From the NCBI RefSeq assembly GCF_029168945.1, contig NC_083605.1, forward strand, positions 74,790,969 to 74,854,968: DNA of 64,000 nucleotides. The letters run 5' to 3'. The DNA is from Cannabis sativa (taxonomy: Eukaryota; Streptophyta; Magnoliopsida; Rosales; Cannabaceae). The position numbers and the translations under genes are program-made. Positions 58,261 through 64,000 of this stretch are shown one piece after another; the first letter of the stretch is position 1, and each line of letters opens with the position of its first letter. The notes beneath the pieces are model-generated. The model was not told the origin of the DNA and searched no databases. It saw nothing but the letters and a program-made list of their open reading frames with translations.

Positions 58261-60129
58261 TAATATCCAGGTAGAATCTAAATAAATGTCCAACAATTAA
58301 AGTACTTACACTTCAAGATATGTTTATTGTTCATTTATGTGCATAGGTTAGTTAATGATTAATGATAATAAGGCCATTTTAACTTTAATTATAATAATTA
58401 ATTGACTAAGTCCTCCACACGAAGTGTTGAAATGTCATTATCATTTATCCAACCTATGTGTATGCTTTTATTATTAATTATTATTATTTTAATTATGACA
58501 AAAGTCAAAAAATATTTCCACCTAAATTACTAACTAAAAACACCAGAAAATATGTGCCAACTGTTCGTCAATTTCAAAATTATTAAATTAGTCTTATTTA
58601 TAATAAAAATTACATAGAGAGTTTCATTTTCAATCTAATAATTTGAACTAAATGAAATACAAAGACTATATCTTCATTTATTTTGGATTTTTTTGGGGGT
58701 TTATGTTTGAATATTAGTTTCTTATGTTTTTTGATATAATATGAATAACCATTGAGTTGTATACCCATCACACATCTCAAAAAATTATGATAAATATTAT
58801 AAAAAATTTTATTATAAAGATAATAAAAAAGAAAATTCTTCTCTACTTTGACACTTATATAATTTCATCTTTTAAATTATTTTTTATTATTAAAAATGCC
58901 AATTAAACTAATTTAGAAATAATTATAATTTTGTCTCTTCAGTTGCATTTGGCTTATTTTTACAAATAAATTTTTTATGTAAGATTGATTCATGGCTAAA
59001 TTACTAGTACAATAAAATTTAAAATTGTAAAACTGTAATTATATTTGTTAGCTTAAGTTAGTTAAATAAGTTCTCTACGGTAATTATCCGCATAAATTGT
59101 GTAAAAAAATAAGTAAAATACACTAAAAAGACAAATTTATAATTATTTTCAAAATTCAAGAACCATTTTTTTTTTTATAAAAAGAAATTAATTGGTAGGA
59201 CAAATTCATATAATTGTCAAAATTAGAAAATATATTTGGAGAGGGTAAGGGTTTGTTTGGTTGTTAGGCTTTTTATTAAGGTTATTTAAGATTTTTGTCT
59301 ACGAATTATAACTTATGTGTTATTGTGCGTTTGAATTTTTCAACTTGTCGAAAAAAGTTTTCAAACTATTCACGTTGTAAATTAATTATTCTGTCAAATT
59401 TTGTCACACACAACCAACAGAATGATGATGGACATGCAACAAATAGAATGATGATGGCATAGCTATTTAGACAAGTTTTGGGTAGAAGGCTTTTTATTAA
59501 AAGGAGGGCTATTGTCAATCTTCTATTACAACCTTTAGTCAACTTTCCCTAAAATATATTTTTTCATGTTGGTATTTTTTATAATTACAATATCATTCCT
59601 GTAATTTTTTTTAAAAAATTTTAAATAACTTACAATGCCGAAAATATATTTGAAATTTTTTGAACACGTGTGATAGATTGAAATATTAAAAATTTTATTT
59701 TCGGTACTGTAGACTTTTTAAAATTTATAAAAATAATATTGTAACTATAATAGATACAAAAAAATTAATATTTTAGTAGGTAATTTCGACGTGAAGACGG
59801 TCAACTTTTGTTATTTACTCTCCCAAATATTAATTTATTTTTCATTAGATGATCAGCAAACTGAGTAGCACATTATGTTGCTAGACATTATCAGTATCAA
59901 TCTGATCGTAACATTTCTTTCTATTCCTGGTGAACTTTTACATTTTTTGTATACAAAATGCTAAATTATTCAATAAAATTGATATTTCATTTCCAAAAAA
60001 AAAAAAACTCGAAAATATAATAAGATATTCTAATTAGTATCATCTTTTATTAATAAGAGAAGCCAAGTCAACGTGAAGGCCTGTGGAAGCTTGGTTTCCA
60101 AGACCAACCAGTAATAACATCTAATAAAC
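58261..60129. other. AT-rich intergenic DNA
   Basis: 59870-60007 could be the 3' tail of a LINE: it ends AATAAAATTGATATTTC, then a run of A. No coding remnant precedes it. Nothing else recognised. Confidence 0.4.
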
Positions 60130-60419
60130 ATGGCAGAGTCTCCTTCATTTACAGACGCGTGGGCTGTTTCAACATTACCCAAACCAAACTCACTTTCAAA
60201 ACACTGTCGTTTCATGTATTTAATGATCACCATTCTCTTTCTTTCTTTATTCATTTATTTATTTATTAGTACATTACTACTTCGAGAGAAACAAAGAAGA
60301 AGATACAAACAATCCCATTTTACAACAATAAAATATTTTCCCGGAAAGTTGTTTTCTTTCCTTTCCTTTCCAACCAAACTTTATTACATCGATAACCCCA
60401 AATTCTCTGTTTAACCAAA

Positions 60420-60681
60420 TACTACAGACAAAGCATTTGTCTTTTTTGGTTTTGTTTTTCTTATTTGTTTATATAAAGGCAAAAAGTTTGAGACTTTGAT
60501 TTGAAAAAAAAATAAAAAGCTCAAAGTTGAATGTCCTTTACTTGGTAATAATGATCTTGTTATTTTTTCTTTCCTGGGTTTTGATTGGGAAAATGGGTTG
60601 ATCTTAAAGTTTTGAGCTTTACTGTTTTGTTGTGTTTTTGAGGTGAAAAGGTTTCTGGGTCTTCCTCTATTTTGGTTAATA
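60420..60681 (+). promoter_or_regulatory. Probable leader of the DUF3133 gene
   Basis: T-rich sequence ending just before the ATG at 60682, with TATATAAAGG at 60470-60479 as a possible TATA box. No upstream splice site was identified. Confidence 0.4.
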
Positions 60682-63655
60682 ATGTCTTCTTCTGAGTCTA
60701 AAGTTAGGTTAGTTCGTTGCCCTAAGTGTGAAAATCTGTTACCAGAACACCCAGATTACTCTGTTTATCAATGTGGTGGCTGTGGTACTATTCTCAGAGG
60801 TATGATTCATTTTATTTTATGTTAAATAATAATGAGAAAATTGGATATAAAATCATGTCTTAAACAGTTGTTTAGAATGTTAAAGTTTTCATTTTTATTA
60901 CTTTTACTTTGTTTTGATTATGTAAATTGTGAGCTATTCAAGGACCATTGTAGTGAATTTTGTTTCTTTTGGTACACAGCAAAAAAGAAAGTCCCGGAGA
61001 ATAATAATAATGTGTTATCTGAAAATTCAGTTGAAGCAAAGGGTGAAGAGGTTTTTGAGGAGAAATTAGAGGGTTTAATGGAGAAAAGGGTTGAGACTGA
61101 ATTAGGGAATTCTGGGATTGAGATTGTTAGGAGGAGAAATGAGAGATTTCCTAATGTGATTAGTGTTAGTGAAGAGTTAAACAATTTAAGGCTAGAGAAG
61201 AATGTTGAAGAGAAAGAACATTGTTATGGTGATAGATATGGTAGAATGTTGGAACCCCGGATGGATCAATGGACTCGCGGAAGTAATCAACATATGGATA
61301 TGAACAGATCTGAGTTTGTAAACTCAAGTGTAGGAGATTTGACAGCCCAAGTACATAGGTTAGCAGGAGTGGATCGAACGGGTTTAGGAAGAGGTAGGTA
61401 TGAGGGGTTTTATGGGAACAATGGCGTTATTGCTGAGCGTGGTAGAGCATCGAATTTGGGTTATCCCGGGGAGGGGCCATCAAACAACGAGGCGTATTAT
61501 TTTCATGGTCGTGAACAGCAGATGAGTAGCAATGCCCCCCGTGTCAATGTGCCTAATGGAGTTGAAAGTTTAGAGAAGGAGAGAGCTGAGCTTATCAGAA
61601 AGTTGGATGAGTTGAAAGATCAAATTAGCAAATCATATGGTGTTGCAGATAAACCAGTAGAGAACAAACCTGTTGATAGGACCCCTCATTATCCTATGCC
61701 AAGCACTTACTCGAACTATAGTCGTAGACCGCCTTCTTTCATGACTCATCGTAACATTGATGTCCCAAACTTTTATTCTCATCAAAATCATTTCTTGAAT
61801 AAGATTCCTGAATATGAAGATCCAATTCAGCCACAAATGACAAGAAATCCTCACCTTGTTCCGCCCCATCAGTACCCTCATAGTCATACATCTCGTGATT
61901 ACTATACAGGACAGTATCCACATGAAACCTATATACACCCTCCTACATGCTCTTGTTTGAGATGCTACAATCAGAACTCGAGGGTTCCTCCCCGAGTTCC
62001 TGTTACATTTGAGCGGCAGAGTCATCCTCCACTGCAATCTCTTGATCCTATGCTGCAAACTAGATGGAAAGTTGGCCATGATTCAGACAATGAACGTGTG
62101 AGTCATCAAAGAAAGCCGGTGGAAATTAATAGGATTAGGCGTTTTTGCCGTCCCATTGTAGGTGGTGCTCCATTCATTACATGTCATAAATGCTTTGAGC
62201 TGTTGAAATTGCCTAGAAAGTTTAGAATGAGAGACAATAATAATCCTCCTAAAAGGCTTCGGTGTGGTTCTTGTTCGACTTTAATTTCAATTTCAATTGA
62301 GAATAAGAAGCTTAGTACTTCTGATTTTGAGGAACTCAAGCAGATATCCCCAGATAGCCCTGTAAGTTCAAGTTGTTTGAGTGTCAAAGGTGCCAGCTTG
62401 TGCTCTGATGATTTCAAAAGTTCTGGTTACAACTTTCGGTTGGCTGATATGGGAAACAATTCTCTGGTGGAAGATGAAAGGCTAAACTTTGATGTGTCTG
62501 AGAAGACGTGGGGTCATTCTTCATCGCCTTCCATCTCTTCAAGGGAAGAGGAGAACCGAGATTGTGTGACTTCCCTTGCTTCTGAGCCCGCTGAGATGCC
62601 TTTAAGAGATGCATACTCGCCAACACCACCACGCTCACCTGTCTGGCAAGAGTCCAATAGTCCTAAGCGCGGTCCAAGCAGATATGGCGAGCAGGGAAAC
62701 AAGAGCAAAAGAACGTTGCGTAACAATATGGTTTTTAGTAGGATGTCCTCTCAAAACAGTTCTGTTAAAGATGCAGCTGAGGCCACCGAACTGGATGAGG
62801 TTTCCTTTAACGAATACCAAAACCGAGACTATGAAGAAACAGACAAAGAAGATCAACTCAAGCTCAGCAAAGGCAATGATTCCTTCTTTGTAGGTTTCAT
62901 CAAGAAGAGTTTTAGAGATATGTCAAGATCTAATAATCATAATGGTGAGATTGAGAGGCCTAAGGTTTTTATCAACGGGCACCCTATACAAGATCGAGTG
63001 GTCAAAAAGGCTGAAAAGATCGCCGGTCCAATTCGCCCGGGGGATTATTGGTGAGTCTTCACATTAAAAATCAAGTCTTTTGTATAAATTCAGTAACATA
63101 ACTCTAACTCACTATGCTTTATCTATCAGGTATGACTACAGATCTGGATTTTGGGGAGTCATGGGCCAACCTTGTCTTGGCATAATTCCAGTATGTTCAA
63201 TTGATTTTCGGTTTATAAATTTATTATGTTGTCCACACTGCTGAATATTTTATAACAAAGCATTTTTTTTCGGTTGTCTTCAGCCGTTTATTGAAGAATT
63301 CAATTATCCCATGCCAACAAACTGTGGTGCGGGAAACACTGGTGTCTATGTAAATGGAAGAGAGCTTCATCAGAGGGATTTAGAACTACTCTCCAATAGA
63401 GGACTTCCAATTACAAGAGACAAATTTTACAACATCGAGATTTCTGGGAGAGTTTTCGATGAGGACACTGGCAAAGAACTCGATCCCCTTGGCAAACTCG
63501 CTCCAACGTAAGCTCTTACAAAGCATGCTTTAGTTAATGATTCCAATGTCATATTATGTCATGATTCTGTAAACACTAATTTGGACACTTTCCTAAACAG
63601 GGTTGAGAGAACAAAGCAGGGATTTGGAATGAAAGTGCCAAACATGGTCTTATGA
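60682..63655 (+). CDS. DUF3133 zinc-ribbon protein, EDR4-like
   Basis: Five exons: 60682-60799, 60980-63050, 63130-63190, 63284-63507 and 63601-63655. All have GT-AG borders and continuous phase, encoding 842 residues. The N-terminal zinc ribbon RLVRCPKC...YQCGGCG (Cys 13, 16, 31, 34) is typical of ENHANCED DISEASE RESISTANCE 4 and relatives. A short coiled coil (ERAELIRKLDELKDQISK) lies near residues 240-260. A second zinc ribbon (CRPIVGGAPFITCHKC, later LRCGSC) lies at about 425-475. The conserved C-terminus WYDYRSGFWGVMGQPCLGIIP then VYVNGRELHQRDLELL defines the longer DUF3133 branch. EDR4 itself acts in vesicle trafficking and powdery mildew resistance. Whether this branch does so is not known. 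The upstream GTG-led frame start was rejected. Confidence 0.92.
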
Positions 63656-64000
63656 CTTTTGGTTCGGTTTCAGATTCTTCGGTTTCTCAACAAAGGTGAT
63701 CACCTCAAATTGTACCATGTTTATTTTCCATTTTTGGTTTTCTTTGGATCTACTTTTCTTAATCCAAAGCTAAAATCCTCTGATTATGATGTTGTAGTAA
63801 AACTACTGCGAAATCTCTTTCGCTTGTTCATATATGTTTTCGGGTAGATGATGAGGCTCTAACTGATTCATTCTTAGATAATTTATTATTTGGTTTGTTT
63901 TTGTAGATTTAAGTCAAAATTCTTTTGATTGTACTATTTTGTAACAAACAGATGAAAATTTCATTTGAATTACATTTTTATTAGTTCTTGTTTTTACCAT
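63656..64000 (+). other. 3' flank of the DUF3133 gene
   Basis: Probably the 3' UTR. No further gene starts within the window. Confidence 0.5.

Noticed and set aside
60130..60414. 94-codon frame with a hydrophobic segment upstream of the DUF3133 gene
   Set aside because: Has an ATG and a membrane-like stretch, but shows no recognisable family and lies in probable promoter sequence. Transcript evidence would be needed.
60832..60979. Upstream extension of the large DUF3133 frame
   Set aside because: This is intron sequence by chance open; the splice from 60799 to 60980 restores the conserved zinc-ribbon N-terminus.

Overview
This is nuclear DNA from a dicot plant. It is AT-rich, with spliced genes on both strands, GT-AG introns, chloroplast-targeted proteins, L1-type LINEs and many MITEs. 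Plant-only families (CIP1, SLOW GREEN 1, violaxanthin de-epoxidase-related, EDR4/DUF3133) settle the lineage. The species cannot be fixed from the sequence; a Rosales or Cannabaceae member is only a guess.

Layout. 1-2500: a minus-strand gene for a repetitive coiled-coil protein that runs off the left edge. 2500-11180: repeat country, with two opposed copies of one MITE, a 5'-truncated LINE, two 372-bp Mutator-like MITEs with perfect 9-bp target duplications, two ATT microsatellites and degenerate AT-rich repeats. 11230-15950: a short CIP1-like paralogue. 16280-19600: a TRIM-type LTR and other repeats. 19660-27640: full COP1-interactive protein 1 (CIP1), with a long leader, two upstream ORFs and an internal 306-bp tandem array. 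29822-33152 (minus): the mitochondrial adenine nucleotide carrier ADNT1, eight exons. 35754-41568: a nearly complete LINE bounded by a 21-bp target-site duplication. 41726-43451: VDR. 44031-44450: LTO1/Yae1-like. 44625-45990: a LINE RNase H scrap and a broken glutamate formiminotransferase-like pseudogene. 46664-48793 (minus): SLOW GREEN 1-like TPR protein. 48950-55180: repeats, including a 3-kb non-autonomous element with captured gene-like sequence. 55184-55492: a small plant-specific protein. 55500-60400: repeats. 60682-63655: a DUF3133/EDR4-like zinc-ribbon protein.

The genes do not form one pathway. Two encode related coiled-coil proteins tied to light signalling (the CIP1 pair). Two are predicted chloroplast proteins (VDR, SG1) and one is mitochondrial (ADNT1). 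I found no convincing new biological system. The most informative observations are the homogenised 306-bp coding repeat in CIP1, the apparent loss of the ancestral start codon in its neighbour, a LINE inserted 157 bp upstream of the VDR start codon, and several transposon structures with exact target duplications. Exon boundaries were read by hand from splice consensus and reading-frame continuity, without transcript data.
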